Shown here: one piece after another, positions 17,814 to 26,199 of the stretch
Position numbering within the stretch: the stretch's first letter is position 1
Layout of the letters: the number at the start of each line of letters is the position of its first letter
Assembly (NCBI GenBank): GCA_944322095.1
Contig: CALUNU010000003.1
Coordinates: 157,371-221,370, forward strand
Direction: 5' to 3'
DNA length: 64,000 nucleotides
Source: an uncultured Alloprevotella sp.
GTDB taxonomy: Bacteria > Bacteroidota > Bacteroidia > Bacteroidales > Bacteroidaceae
Notes under the pieces: model-generated
Databases searched by the model: none
Told to the model about the DNA's origin: nothing
What the model saw: only the letters and a program-made list of their open reading frames with translations
Made by a program: the position numbers and the translations under genes

Positions 17814-17845
17814 TTTGCTCGTTAGCCCCGGAGTTTTTAATTTTG
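17814..17845 (+). promoter_or_regulatory. Promoter of the Crp/Fnr-family gene
   Basis: TTTG at 17814-17817 and TAATTTTG at 17838-17845 are separated by 20 nt, a full Bacteroidetes consensus. Transcription should start near 17850. Confidence 0.8.
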
Positions 17846-17878
17846 TGCTTAAAAACATTGTTTTAAAACATATTCGGC

Positions 17879-18583
17879 GTGGCTGTACGTGAAGTGCCCA
17901 ATTTATCCGAAGTGACGGAACAGATTGCCGACTTGTGGCAACTGCTCACCCCGGAGGAGAGAGATGCTTTCCTGCCTGCAATTTCTGTTCATGCCTATAA
18001 AAAGAACGAGCTCATCTATCGGGAAGGGCAGAGCCCCGACTCGTTGCTCTGTCTGCTCGAAGGAAAGGTGAAGATCTTCCGCGATGGCGTGGGCGGGCGC
18101 AGCCAGATCATGCGTCTGATGCGTCCTGTTCAATATTTCGGCTACCGGGCCTATCTGGCCGCCGAGCCATACGTCACGGCGGCGGCGGCTTTCGAGCCCT
18201 CGACCGTATGCTCCATCCCCATGCGGCTTGTGGAGCGTGCCATGAAGAACAACAACGACCTCTGCCTGTTCTTCGTAAAGGAATTGTCTGTCGATCTGGG
18301 CATTTCCGACTGCCGCATGGTGAGCCTCACGCAGAAGCACATACGCGGACGGCTGGCCGAATCGCTTTTGTTTCTCAAGCAAACCTACGGCACCGACCCC
18401 GAAGAGGGATACATCAACATCTACATGTCGCGCGAGGACTTGGCCAACCTGTCTAACATGACCACGTCGAACGCCATCCGCACCTTGTCCAATTTTGCCG
18501 CCGAGCGGCTCATTGAGATGGACGGACGCAAGATACGTCTCCTCGAAGAGGAAACGCTGTTGAAGATTTCGCGTATCGGATGA
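17879..18583 (+). CDS. Crp/Fnr family transcription regulator
   Basis: 234 residues. The N-terminal cyclic-nucleotide-binding fold (about 20-135; YKKNELIYREGQSPDSL, LEGKVKIF) is followed by the dimer helix and a C-terminal winged helix (about 165-230; SREDLANLSNMTTSNAIRTL is the helix-turn-helix). No Fnr-type N-terminal cysteine cluster is present, so it is not an oxygen-sensing iron-sulfur type. The ligand is unknown. The start is a GTG at 17879. Divergent from the glycogen operon, which makes that operon a candidate target. Confidence 0.9.
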   Translation: MAVREVPNLSEVTEQIADLWQLLTPEERDAFLPAISVHAYKKNELIYREGQSPDSLLCLLEGKVKIFRDGVGGRSQIMRLMRPVQYFGYRAYLAAEPYVTAAAAFEPSTVCSIPMRLVERAMKNNNDLCLFFVKELSVDLGISDCRMVSLTQKHIRGRLAESLLFLKQTYGTDPEEGYINIYMSREDLANLSNMTTSNAIRTLSNFAAERLIEMDGRKIRLLEEETLLKISRIG

Positions 18584-18593
18584 GGCCGGAGCC

Positions 18594-18616
18594 CTGCCCC
18601 GGAAGGGGTCAGGGTA
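18594..18616. terminator. Weak hairpin between convergent genes
   Basis: CCCTGCCCC and GGGGTCAGGG around a GGAA loop (one mismatch), between the Crp/Fnr stop and the kinase-family gene stop. No T-tract; low confidence. Confidence 0.35.
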
Positions 18617-19535
18617 TCATAAATTCAAGGCATTCGGGCTGAATGCCTATTTCCATGCTTTCCACTTTTGTGCGCAGTACCCTCCCGTCGAGGCTGACGG
18701 GGGCGTGCTCGGGGTTGGAAAAGCTCACGTGCTGCGTGCGCCAGATGCGTATGTCCCTGCATCGGAGGAAGCGGCCGGTAAAAAGGAGCCAGAGCCCCAC
18801 GAAAAGCTGCTTGATTTGCGGATAGGCCACGGCCGTGATGTCGAGCTGGCCGTTGTAGGGGACGGCGCTGGGCGTGAGGCCGTAGCTGCGCGACGAGCCG
18901 GCGCAGAAGGCCACGAAGCGTTGGTTGTGGCGGCCGGCATTGAGGCGGAAGTCCATTTTGAAGTCCATGCGGTGGAGCAGCACCCTGGCCACGGCATACA
19001 GGTAGGCGGCGTTCAGCCACCCTCTCAGGCCGCGCGCCTTCCGCCGCACGTTGACGACCGACGCGGTGAGGCCCACGTTGAGGCCGTTCAGGAAATAATA
19101 GGTTTCGCGGCCCCCGGCCGTTTCGACGTCGGCCGTTCCGACGTCGATTTTCCGCGTGCGGCGCCGCATGAGGCTGTCGACGGTTCTTTTATAGTCGTCG
19201 GCGTCCAGTTTCCAATACTTGGCAAAGTCGTTGCCAAAGCCGTTGGGCACAACGCCCAGCACGGGCAGCCTTCCGCCCGGCCGCTGCGCGTGCATGATGC
19301 CGTTGAGGGCGTGGTTGAGCGCCGCGTCGCCGCCCACGATGACGATGGTGGCGTAGCCGTTTTCGGTGAGCATGCCCGCAAGCCGCTCCACCGAGCCGGC
19401 GCCTTCGCTCTGAACAAAATCGAACTGGATGCCCTGCTCCTGCATGTAGGCGCATATTTTTTTCCAACGCTTGTGCGTTCGGGCCGAACCCTCCTTGGGG
19501 CAGTAGATGACGCCCCATTTCGTTTTTCTCTCCAT
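18609..19535 (-). CDS. Diacylglycerol kinase-family lipid kinase with variant motifs
   Basis: 308 residues of the DagK/sphingosine-kinase fold: ATP-binding N-domain (about 1-130) and beta-sandwich C-domain (about 140-300; NGLNVGLTASVV, SYGLTPSAVPYNGQLDI). Such enzymes phosphorylate lipid alcohols at the inner membrane face. The usual GGDGT motif reads GGDAA (68-72) and the usual PxGTxND reads PNGFGND (97-103), so substrate or activity may differ. ATG 19535 is chosen because it precedes the first strand; an in-frame codon at 19568 would overlap miaA. Last gene of a six-gene minus-strand run. Confidence 0.82.
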   Translation of the reverse strand: MERKTKWGVIYCPKEGSARTHKRWKKICAYMQEQGIQFDFVQSEGAGSVERLAGMLTENGYATIVIVGGDAALNHALNGIMHAQRPGGRLPVLGVVPNGFGNDFAKYWKLDADDYKRTVDSLMRRRTRKIDVGTADVETAGGRETYYFLNGLNVGLTASVVNVRRKARGLRGWLNAAYLYAVARVLLHRMDFKMDFRLNAGRHNQRFVAFCAGSSRSYGLTPSAVPYNGQLDITAVAYPQIKQLFVGLWLLFTGRFLRCRDIRIWRTQHVSFSNPEHAPVSLDGRVLRTKVESMEIGIQPECLEFMIP

Positions 19536-19545
19536 GCTGAGGCTT

Positions 19546-20463
19546 TTATTCTGCGAGCCAGCGACCAATGGTGGCGAGCTTCTGCTCCATAGGCAGGCTG
19601 CCCGCCAGCCAGCGTATGGGGGTGCCGCGGCGCTCCATGCCCCTGAACCACGTCATCTGGCGCTTGGCAAACTGGTGGATGGCTATTTCCAGACGTTTGA
19701 ACATTTCATCGTAGGATATCTTCCCCGTTACGTAGAGCGTGAGGTAGCGATATTCCAGTCCGTAGTAGAGCAAGTCGTCCGGCGTGAGGCCTTCGGCTAG
19801 CAGGCGGCGCACCTCGTCGGCCATGCCCGCATCGAGGCGTGCCTGCAAGCGTTCGGTGATGCACCGGCGGCGCGTTTCGCGGTCGACGTCGACGCCGACG
19901 GTCAGGCTTTTCAGGCTGGGAAAGGAGCGCTCCTCGGCCGGCCTGTTTTGATAGTATTCTTCGATTTCTATGGCGCGGATGGCGCGTTGCGCGGTGTCGA
20001 CGTCGGTCGTGTTGTGAAGCGTCTTGTAGCTTTTCAGCAGCGTTGTCAGTTCGGCCAGCGACTTGTCGGCCAGTTGCTGGCGTAGCTCCGGGTTTTGGGG
20101 AACGGGCAGCAGGCGGTAGCCCCGCAGGATGCTTTCGAGATAGAGCCCCGAACCGCCACAAACGACGACAGCGCGCCCGCGGGCACGTATGTCGTCGTAG
20201 GCTTTCAGGAAGTCGCGTTGATATTCGTAGACATTATATTTATATCCCGGCTCCACAATGTCGATGAGATGGTAGGGAACGGGCTTTCCCTCTACGGTAT
20301 AATCGTCCAGGTCCTTGCCTGTGCCTAAGTCCATGCGGCGATACACCTGCCGGCTGTCGGCGCTGATGATTTCACCTCCCAGCTCGTGGGCCAGGGCCGT
20401 GGCCAGGCGGGTTTTGCCCGAGGCGGTCGGGCCAAGGATGGCGATGATGTCGAAATTAGGCAT
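19546..20463 (-). CDS. miaA: tRNA dimethylallyltransferase
   Basis: Adds the dimethylallyl group to N6 of A37 in tRNAs reading UNN codons. The 305-residue product has the P-loop GPTASGKTRLA at the N-terminus, the DSRQVYRRMDLGTGK motif, and VPYHLIDIVEPG. ATG 20463 gives the normal N-terminus; the frame is open to 20508 but the extra residues are unlike MiaA. The DagK-family start lies 10 bases downstream of its stop. Confidence 0.95.
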   Translation of the reverse strand: MPNFDIIAILGPTASGKTRLATALAHELGGEIISADSRQVYRRMDLGTGKDLDDYTVEGKPVPYHLIDIVEPGYKYNVYEYQRDFLKAYDDIRARGRAVVVCGGSGLYLESILRGYRLLPVPQNPELRQQLADKSLAELTTLLKSYKTLHNTTDVDTAQRAIRAIEIEEYYQNRPAEERSFPSLKSLTVGVDVDRETRRRCITERLQARLDAGMADEVRRLLAEGLTPDDLLYYGLEYRYLTLYVTGKISYDEMFKRLEIAIHQFAKRQMTWFRGMERRGTPIRWLAGSLPMEQKLATIGRWLAE

Positions 20464-20547
20464 GTCTTGGCGCAGATGATGTGGGTGGATGAGAGTGGAG
20501 CTGGGCATGCGCCACCGCCGCCGGGCGGGCGGGGCGCGTTGGGGCCC

Positions 20548-21105
20548 TTAGAAGCTGTCGTTGGCTCTGACGCCGTAAACGTTTGCGTAGATGTTGTCGC
20601 GGATTTTGTCGAAGTGGGCTTCGGCAAAAGCCTTGTCGGTGGTCATGATAAGCAGGGAAAGCCCTTTTTCCCCTCTTCTGTAAGGCGGCTGCCGGTAGCT
20701 GCGGTCCACGATGCTCAGGCCATGCCGTTCGTAGAAGGCGATGCGCTTCCGCGCCATGTCGTTGTCGGGCAGTTCCACTTCGAGAACGACGGGGCGCCCG
20801 CCGGCTTGCTTTTTCAGCTCCTCGAACATACGTCCGCCGATGCCCTTGCCGCGGATGTCGGCCCGCACGGCAAAATGTTCAACGTAGACGAAACCGCTCA
20901 GCAGCCAGAAGCTGATGAAGCCTTCAAAGAGCTCGCCTTCGGTGGCAGCCATGACGTGGAAATCCGTTTCCGTCTCCATCTGTTTTACCCACTCTTCGGG
21001 CGTGCGGCGTTCGGCCTCGGGAAAGGCGTCCGTATAGAGCTTCACCGCGGCCGCGGTGTGCTCCGGTTTTTCTTTCAGAAGCGTCAGTGAAAAAGGTTGA
21101 GTCAT
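20548..21105 (-). CDS. GNAT family N-acetyltransferase
   Basis: 185 residues with the acetyl-CoA-binding motif A, FAVRADIRGKGIGGRMFEEL (about 90-109), and the following NDMARKRIAFYERHGL helix typical of GNAT motif B. Substrate unknown. Lies 21 bases after the YigZ gene stop on the same transcript. Confidence 0.85.
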   Translation of the reverse strand: MTQPFSLTLLKEKPEHTAAAVKLYTDAFPEAERRTPEEWVKQMETETDFHVMAATEGELFEGFISFWLLSGFVYVEHFAVRADIRGKGIGGRMFEELKKQAGGRPVVLEVELPDNDMARKRIAFYERHGLSIVDRSYRQPPYRRGEKGLSLLIMTTDKAFAEAHFDKIRDNIYANVYGVRANDSF

Positions 21106-21126
21106 GATGGGTTCACCGGTGTAGTT

Positions 21127-21741
21127 TCAGTCAGTTTCGGGCAGGATGCGCAGGGTGTAGAGCTTGGCCACGCAGTTGCGCAGGTCGTCATAATGGCCGC
21201 GGCGGATGGAGAGCGTCAGTACGCATCCCGTGTCGGTGTAAGTCTGCTGCGCAATGCGGGCCCCCTTTTCATGCGCCAGACGCATCACCATATCGACGTT
21301 GGCATAGGAGGCCTCGACGCTCAGCGAGGCGTAAATGATTTTTTCAACCACCTCGGCGTTGCGCAAAGCCTCGGCCGCCGCCGTTTTATAGGCCACGGTC
21401 AGTCCGCCCGTCCCCAGCTTTACGCCGCCAAAGTAGCGAACCACCACAGCCAGCGTGTCCGTTACGTCGAAAGCCAGCAGCTGGCCCAGAATGGGCTTGC
21501 CCGCCGTGCCCGAAGGCTCGCCGTCGTCGTTTGTGCGGGTGCGCCCCCGGTCGGCTCCCAGCGAATAGGCGTAGCAGACGTGGCGGGCGTCGTAAAATTT
21601 CTTGCGGATTTCCGCCACCCGCTCCTTGGCCTCCTCTTCGCTCTCCACGTGCATGGCAAACGAGAGGAAACGGCTGCGTTTTTCCGTGTAGCTGCCTTCG
21701 CCCGGGGTGCCGATGGTCTGAAAAGCGTCGTCGCTGTGCAT
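21127..21741 (-). CDS. YigZ/IMPACT family protein
   Basis: 204 residues. The N-terminal UPF0029 domain (about 15-125) has EKRSRFLSFAMHV, HVCYAYSLG and DDGEPSGTAGKPIL, then VVRYFGGVKLGTGGL, all typical of the family; the C-terminal DUF1949 domain follows. Members have been linked to translation control and RNA or peptide binding, without settled function. Start ATG 21741 (MHSDDAF) chosen because upstream in-frame residues are low-complexity and overlap the MaoC gene. Confidence 0.9.
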   Translation of the reverse strand: MHSDDAFQTIGTPGEGSYTEKRSRFLSFAMHVESEEEAKERVAEIRKKFYDARHVCYAYSLGADRGRTRTNDDGEPSGTAGKPILGQLLAFDVTDTLAVVVRYFGGVKLGTGGLTVAYKTAAAEALRNAEVVEKIIYASLSVEASYANVDMVMRLAHEKGARIAQQTYTDTGCVLTLSIRRGHYDDLRNCVAKLYTLRILPETD

Positions 21742-21781
21742 GGATGGCTCTTGTGGGTGGTGGGGGCCCTGCCGCTTTTGT

Positions 21782-22255
21782 TTATGCGGGGTTGTTGAAG
21801 TGGTAGAGGAACGTAGCCACGCCGTCCAAGGCATGTTTGCGCTCTCCCTTGATTTCTATCGAAAATTTGATTTCAGCTTTGCATATGCCGCGCAGATTAG
21901 CCAGCGATTGCAACGTAGCAACGAGGCGTATGCTCTGTCCCGACAACACTGCCTGGCCAAAGCGCATCTTGTCCATGCCGTAGTTGACCATCATCTTGAT
22001 ATTATTTACTTCGATGATCTGTTGCCACAGATAGGGAAGGAGCGATAACGTGAGGTAGCCGTGAACAATGGTCTGCCCGAAGGGGCTTTCGGTCTTTGCG
22101 CGCTCAGCATCCACGTGTATCCACTGGTGGTCGAGCGTGGCGTCGGCAAACTGGTTGATTCTCTCCTGAGGTATTTCCAGGTAGTCGGACGTTCCGATAA
22201 CTTTTCCTACGTACTTCTCGAAATCGGCGTAGGAGTTAATGACAACTCTTTCCAT
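21782..22255 (-). CDS. MaoC family (R)-enoyl-CoA hydratase-like protein
   Basis: 157 residues with a single hot-dog fold. The hydratase-2 motif is visible: FADATLDHQWIHVD (catalytic Asp and His) followed by PFGQTIVHGYLTLSL. Similar to NodN-like/MaoC dehydratases that hydrate enoyl-thioesters; substrate unknown. No polyhydroxyalkanoate genes are nearby. Co-oriented with neighbours at gaps of 26 and 40 bases. Confidence 0.88.
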   Translation of the reverse strand: MERVVINSYADFEKYVGKVIGTSDYLEIPQERINQFADATLDHQWIHVDAERAKTESPFGQTIVHGYLTLSLLPYLWQQIIEVNNIKMMVNYGMDKMRFGQAVLSGQSIRLVATLQSLANLRGICKAEIKFSIEIKGERKHALDGVATFLYHFNNPA

Positions 22256-22281
22256 GTTATTTGTTGTTGCTGTGAGTATTT

Positions 22282-23247
22282 TCAGTTGTTTTCGCTGCTC
22301 GTCTGTCGCGACACTTCGGTCATCGTGAGCGCCTTTATTTGAAATTGCGCATTCAGGAATGCGGTGGCTGTATAGGAGCCGAATGTTTTGCCGGGGTTGC
22401 TTCTTTCGATGCGTTGATCGACGGAGAAATCCACTTTATAGTCGGTGCCGCCGTCGTTGCCGGCCACTTTTGTCACGATGAAGTCGTTGTTGGTCGTAAA
22501 CGTGCAGTTGATAATTTCGTCAGTAAACATGTTACCGATGGTTTTCACCACCTCGGCTTTCGTTACTTGCTTTTGGCTCAGGAAAGTGTCCATGACGGGA
22601 GTGATATACGCGCAGATGCCGGGCTCATCGTTTTGGCTGAAAGCTTGGAAAAAGCTTTCCAGAACGCGGGCCACCTCCATCTTTTCCATTTCGTCCACCG
22701 AAAATCTTTCGGTGGTGCTTTGTGCCATCGAGGCTTCGGCGGCATAGCGTCCGTTGGGGTGAAGCGTCAGGTAGTTGCTGTATGCTTCTTTCGTGTTGAG
22801 GCGTTGTGCGTCCACCCAGTCGAGCGAATCGATTTTGTCGTCGCACATCTTATCGTAGCGCTCGTCGGAGAAGCGTTCCTTGAAGCTGACGAAGTCGCTT
22901 TGGCGGCCGTTTGTGCAAATGTTGTTCCAAGAGTCCTGCATGTTTTTCAGTTTCCGCATGCGTTCCTCCACGTCGGCGGCATAGGAGCTTTCGGGATAAT
23001 TTGTCAGGAAGTCCTCGAAGTCCTGTATGTCGTAGTTGTTTTCCAGCAAGTCGTAGGCTGTCTGTTCTTTTTCGTCAGCCTGCGAGGCTTTTACGAAGTA
23101 GAAAGCCGTTCCACCGCCCACCAGCAGTACGCCGGCCACGACGAGGCTCACGATGAGGCCTGTCCGTTTCTTTTTCACGGGTTCCGCGGGTGTCGGTTCG
23201 GCCGGGAGGGTTGAGGGTGTCTCCTCCTGCATATTGTCTGTCGTCAT
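22282..23247 (-). CDS. Membrane-anchored protein, unknown function
   Basis: 321 residues. Residues 1-28 are Pro/Glu/Thr-rich and cytosolic, 29-49 form one transmembrane helix (GLIVSLVVAGVLLVGGG), and the rest is probably periplasmic. Two short repeats, near DFLTNYPESSYAADVEERM and NYLTLHPNGRYAAEASM, look like tetratricopeptide-type units. The last 120 residues (ESFFQAFSQNDEPG onward) resemble an NTF2-like fold by pattern only. Probably the first gene of the run leading to miaA; a promoter match lies at 23282-23289. Confidence 0.65.
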   Translation of the reverse strand: MTTDNMQEETPSTLPAEPTPAEPVKKKRTGLIVSLVVAGVLLVGGGTAFYFVKASQADEKEQTAYDLLENNYDIQDFEDFLTNYPESSYAADVEERMRKLKNMQDSWNNICTNGRQSDFVSFKERFSDERYDKMCDDKIDSLDWVDAQRLNTKEAYSNYLTLHPNGRYAAEASMAQSTTERFSVDEMEKMEVARVLESFFQAFSQNDEPGICAYITPVMDTFLSQKQVTKAEVVKTIGNMFTDEIINCTFTTNNDFIVTKVAGNDGGTDYKVDFSVDQRIERSNPGKTFGSYTATAFLNAQFQIKALTMTEVSRQTSSENN

Positions 23248-23281
23248 GATGAAATGTTTTGTTTACTGCCTGAATGACTGG

Positions 23282-23289
23282 CAAAAATA
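23282..23289 (-). promoter_or_regulatory. Promoter -7 element of the 22282-23247 gene
   Basis: Minus-strand TATTTTTG (23289-23282), 35 bases before the ATG. No clear -33 element. Confidence 0.5.
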
Positions 23290-23429
23290 CAAATTTTAAT
23301 TTGCATACGTCTCTTTTGCCTTTTAACATATTTGAAATTGGACAGTAGGCCGTCCGTTTCGTCTTTCTTTCCGACGGTGACGATATGTATGTATATAATA
23401 AGGTGTACCTCTTCTGTTTTTCGTTGTAA

Positions 23430-23463
23430 AAGAAGAAAGGGCTCCCCGCGTGGGGAGCCCTTT
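23430..23463 (-). terminator. Terminator of the nqr operon
   Basis: 12-bp perfect stem, AAAGGGCTCCCC (23436-23447) and GGGGAGCCCTTT (23452-23463), followed on the minus strand by a T-rich tract (TTCTTTT). Confidence 0.88.
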
Positions 23464-23506
23464 CCTGTCCGCTGCTGCGGAGCGTTGCGCTATGGCGTGC
23501 CGGGCG

Positions 23507-24784
23507 TTATCCGCCGAAGTTGTCGTAGCGGATGCTCTCTTCTTCTACGCCTAAGTTGTAGAGCATGTCCACTACGGCCTTCGACATTGGGCCGGGGCCG
23601 CACATATAATATTCTATGTCCTCGGGAGCCTCGTGGTCTTTCAGGTAGTTTTCATACATTACCTTGTGGACGAAGCCCGGAGTGTAGGCTACGCCGGCGG
23701 CGTCGGCTGCCGGGTCGGGGCGGTCGAGGGCCAGATAGAACTTGAAGTTGGGGAACTCCTTTTCCAGTTCGAGGAAGTCTTGCAGATAGAACACCTCGTT
23801 CAGGGCACGGGCACCATAGAAATACGACATCTTGCGATCCGTTGTGTGCAAGGTTTTCGTCATGTGCATGATTTGAGCGCGCAGCGGTGCCATGCCGGCT
23901 CCGCCTCCTACCCATATCATTTCTTTCTTCGAGTCGAAGTTCGGGTGGAAGTCGCCGTAAGGTCCGCTCATGACGACCTTGTCTCCCGGTTTCAGCGTGA
24001 AGATGTACGACGATGCGATGCCCGGCATCACGTCCTGGAAGCCCACCTGGGGTTTCGGCTTGAAGGGCGGTGTTGCGATGCGCACGGTCAGCATGATGCG
24101 GTCGCCTTCGGCCGGGTAGTTGGCCATGGAGTAGGCGCGGATGGTGGGTTCCGTGTTCTGGCATTTCAGGTCGAACAGGCCGAACTTCTGCCATGCGGGC
24201 AGGTACTCCTCGCCGATGAGCGTTTTGTCGATGTCCTTGTCGTAGTCCATCGTATATGCCGGGATTTTTATCTGCGCATACGAGCCGGGAATGAAGTCCA
24301 TGTGTTCTCCCTTGGGCAGGGCCACGATAAACTCCTTGATGAACGTGGCCACGTTCTTGTTCGAAATCACTTCGCACTCCCATTCCTTTACGCCCAAGAC
24401 CGATTCGGGCACGGTCACGGCGATGTCGCCTTTCACCTTGCACTGGCAGCCCAGGCGGTAGTGTTCTTTGATTTGTTTACGCGTGAAGTGGCCCTTTTCC
24501 ACGTCGAGAATCTCGCCGCCGCCCTCGGGCACCTGACACTTACACTGGCCGCACGACCCCTTGCCGCCGCAAGCCGACGACAGGTAGATGCCGTTTTCCG
24601 ACAGCGTCGAGAGCAGGCTGCTGCCCTGGTCCACTTTTATTTGTTTCTTCCCGTTCAGCGTCAGCGTCACTTGGCCGCTCGGCGTCAGGTAGCGTTTTGC
24701 GATGAGCAAGATGACTACGAGCACCAGGATGATGGCCAGAAAGACGGTGATGCTGGCAATGATGAAATCCGTTTCAATATTCAT
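23507..24784 (-). CDS. nqrF: Na+-translocating NADH:quinone reductase subunit F
   Basis: Electron entry subunit: oxidises NADH by FAD and passes electrons to a 2Fe-2S centre. 425 residues: N-terminal transmembrane helix (about 8-30), ferredoxin domain with CGGKGSCGQCKC and the fourth Cys in RLGCQC (about 70-112), FAD-binding RAYSMANYP (about 220), NADH-binding GGGAGMAPLR (about 300), and the C-terminal DNFGG. Last gene of the operon. Confidence 0.97.
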   Translation of the reverse strand: MNIETDFIIASITVFLAIILVLVVILLIAKRYLTPSGQVTLTLNGKKQIKVDQGSSLLSTLSENGIYLSSACGGKGSCGQCKCQVPEGGGEILDVEKGHFTRKQIKEHYRLGCQCKVKGDIAVTVPESVLGVKEWECEVISNKNVATFIKEFIVALPKGEHMDFIPGSYAQIKIPAYTMDYDKDIDKTLIGEEYLPAWQKFGLFDLKCQNTEPTIRAYSMANYPAEGDRIMLTVRIATPPFKPKPQVGFQDVMPGIASSYIFTLKPGDKVVMSGPYGDFHPNFDSKKEMIWVGGGAGMAPLRAQIMHMTKTLHTTDRKMSYFYGARALNEVFYLQDFLELEKEFPNFKFYLALDRPDPAADAAGVAYTPGFVHKVMYENYLKDHEAPEDIEYYMCGPGPMSKAVVDMLYNLGVEEESIRYDNFGG

Positions 24785-24807
24785 GATTCATTATCTTATT
24801 TCCTTGG

Positions 24808-25434
24808 TTATAGACTCAGGCCCGAGAAGCACATGAACGCCATGGCCATCAGGCCCACCGTGATGAAAGTGATGCCCAGCCCGCGGAGCGGCTTCGGCAC
24901 GTCCGTGTATGCCATTTTTTCACGGATGGCGGCTAGGGCCACGATGGCCAGCAGCCAGCCGATGCCGGCTCCCAGCGCATAGACCACGGCGTCGCCCAGG
25001 CTGCCGATGGCTTGCGAGCTCGTGTTGGGGTCCATCTCGATGCGTTGCTGCATGAAGAGGCTGGCGCCCATGATGGCACAGTTCACGGCGATGAGGGGCA
25101 GGAAGATGCCCAGCGCGCCATAGAGCGTCGGCGAGAAGCGTTCCACCACCATCTCGACCAGCTGCGTAATGCCGGCGATAACCGCGATGAAGAGGATGAA
25201 CGACAGATACGTCAGGTCGGTGCCGAAAATGCCGTCGGCCGCGAGCACCTTCGTTTGCAGCAAGTAGTCCACCGGTACGGTGACGAGCAAAACGAAGGTG
25301 ACGGCCACGCCGAGACCGAATGACGTTTTAACGTTTTTGCTCACGGCCAGGTACGAACACATACCCAGGAAGGAGGCAAATATCATATTGTCCACGAAGA
25401 TGGACCTGACGAATAAACTCAGAGCGTGTTCCAT
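24808..25434 (-). CDS. nqrE: Na+-translocating NADH:quinone reductase subunit E
   Basis: 208-residue integral membrane subunit with six hydrophobic helices, beginning [26 protein letters not shown], here truncated. NqrD and NqrE form an inverted-topology pair holding an intramembrane iron-sulfur centre; the N-terminal SFLGMC Cys fits that role. ATG 25434 matches the family start, while the frame is open upstream to 25491. Lies between nqrF and nqrD. Confidence 0.96.
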   Translation of the reverse strand: MEHALSLFVRSIFVDNMIFASFLGMCSYLAVSKNVKTSFGLGVAVTFVLLVTVPVDYLLQTKVLAADGIFGTDLTYLSFILFIAVIAGITQLVEMVVERFSPTLYGALGIFLPLIAVNCAIMGASLFMQQRIEMDPNTSSQAIGSLGDAVVYALGAGIGWLLAIVALAAIREKMAYTDVPKPLRGLGITFITVGLMAMAFMCFSGLSL

Positions 25435-25527
25435 ATATTTCTTGTCTTTCGCATGTTGGAGCCGTTTCCGCCGCCGGCCGTCGGGCCGCATCCCTTGCGG
25501 GGGAGCGCGGCGGAAATGTTTCCGGTC

Positions 25528-26157
25528 TTACTTCTTTTCTTCTTTATTGATGGAGCGGTGTACCCAGATGACGCAGCCCAGGATGATCAGGGCCATGGCG
25601 GGCATGGTCATCATGCCGTTGTTCACGTAGCCGGCGGCGTAGGCTCCCTCGGGTATGATGGTGAAGCCCAGCAGCGTGCCCGAGCCCAGCAGTTCGCGCA
25701 CGGCGCCCACGATGACCAGGATGTAGGCATAGCCCAGTCCGTTGCCGATGCCGTCCAGGAAGCTCTCCCACGGTCCGTTCATCATGGCAAACGCTTCGAG
25801 GCGGCCCATAAGGATACAGTTGGTGATGATAAGTCCCACGTAGACGCTCAGTTGCACGCTCACGTCGTAGGCAAACGCCGTCAGTATCATGCTCACAATC
25901 GTCACGAGCGCCGCCACCACAACCAGCTGTATGATGATGCGGATGCGGTTGGGTATCGTCTTACGGATGAGAGAAATGATGACGTTGCTGAAAGCTGTGA
26001 TCACCGTGACCGAAAGTCCCATCACGATGGCCGGTTCGAGCTGCGCGGTTACGGCCAGCGCCGAGCAGATGCCCAACACCTGTATGAGGATGGGGTTATC
26101 CAAGTTGAGCGGAGCCGCAAAGACCTGCCTGTTTTCTTTTGAAAATAACTTGCTCAT
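25528..26157 (-). CDS. nqrD: Na+-translocating NADH:quinone reductase subunit D
   Basis: 209-residue membrane subunit starting MSKLFSKENRQVF and continuing with six hydrophobic helices. LGICSALAVT carries the cysteine expected for the NqrD/E iron-sulfur site, and TNCILMGRLEAFA the second. The gap to nqrE is 93 bases, the longest in the operon, and contains GC-rich sequence but no clear terminator. Confidence 0.96.
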   Translation of the reverse strand: MSKLFSKENRQVFAAPLNLDNPILIQVLGICSALAVTAQLEPAIVMGLSVTVITAFSNVIISLIRKTIPNRIRIIIQLVVVAALVTIVSMILTAFAYDVSVQLSVYVGLIITNCILMGRLEAFAMMNGPWESFLDGIGNGLGYAYILVIVGAVRELLGSGTLLGFTIIPEGAYAAGYVNNGMMTMPAMALIILGCVIWVHRSINKEEKK

Positions 26158-26199
26158 GTTTTCTGTTTTTGGAGCGGAGCCGCGGGGCGGCCCGGCTGT

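Larger units (their letters stand above)
17466..17878. other. Divergent intergenic region, glycogen operon and Crp/Fnr gene
   Basis: 413 bases with no gene. Holds the glycogen promoter (17516-17523), an AT-rich stretch (17524-17590), a GC-rich island (about 17600-17790) with hairpins such as GGCTGCC/GGCAGCC (17745-17765) and GGCCG-TTTT-CGGCC (17773-17786), and the Crp/Fnr promoter (17814-17845). Confidence 0.6.
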
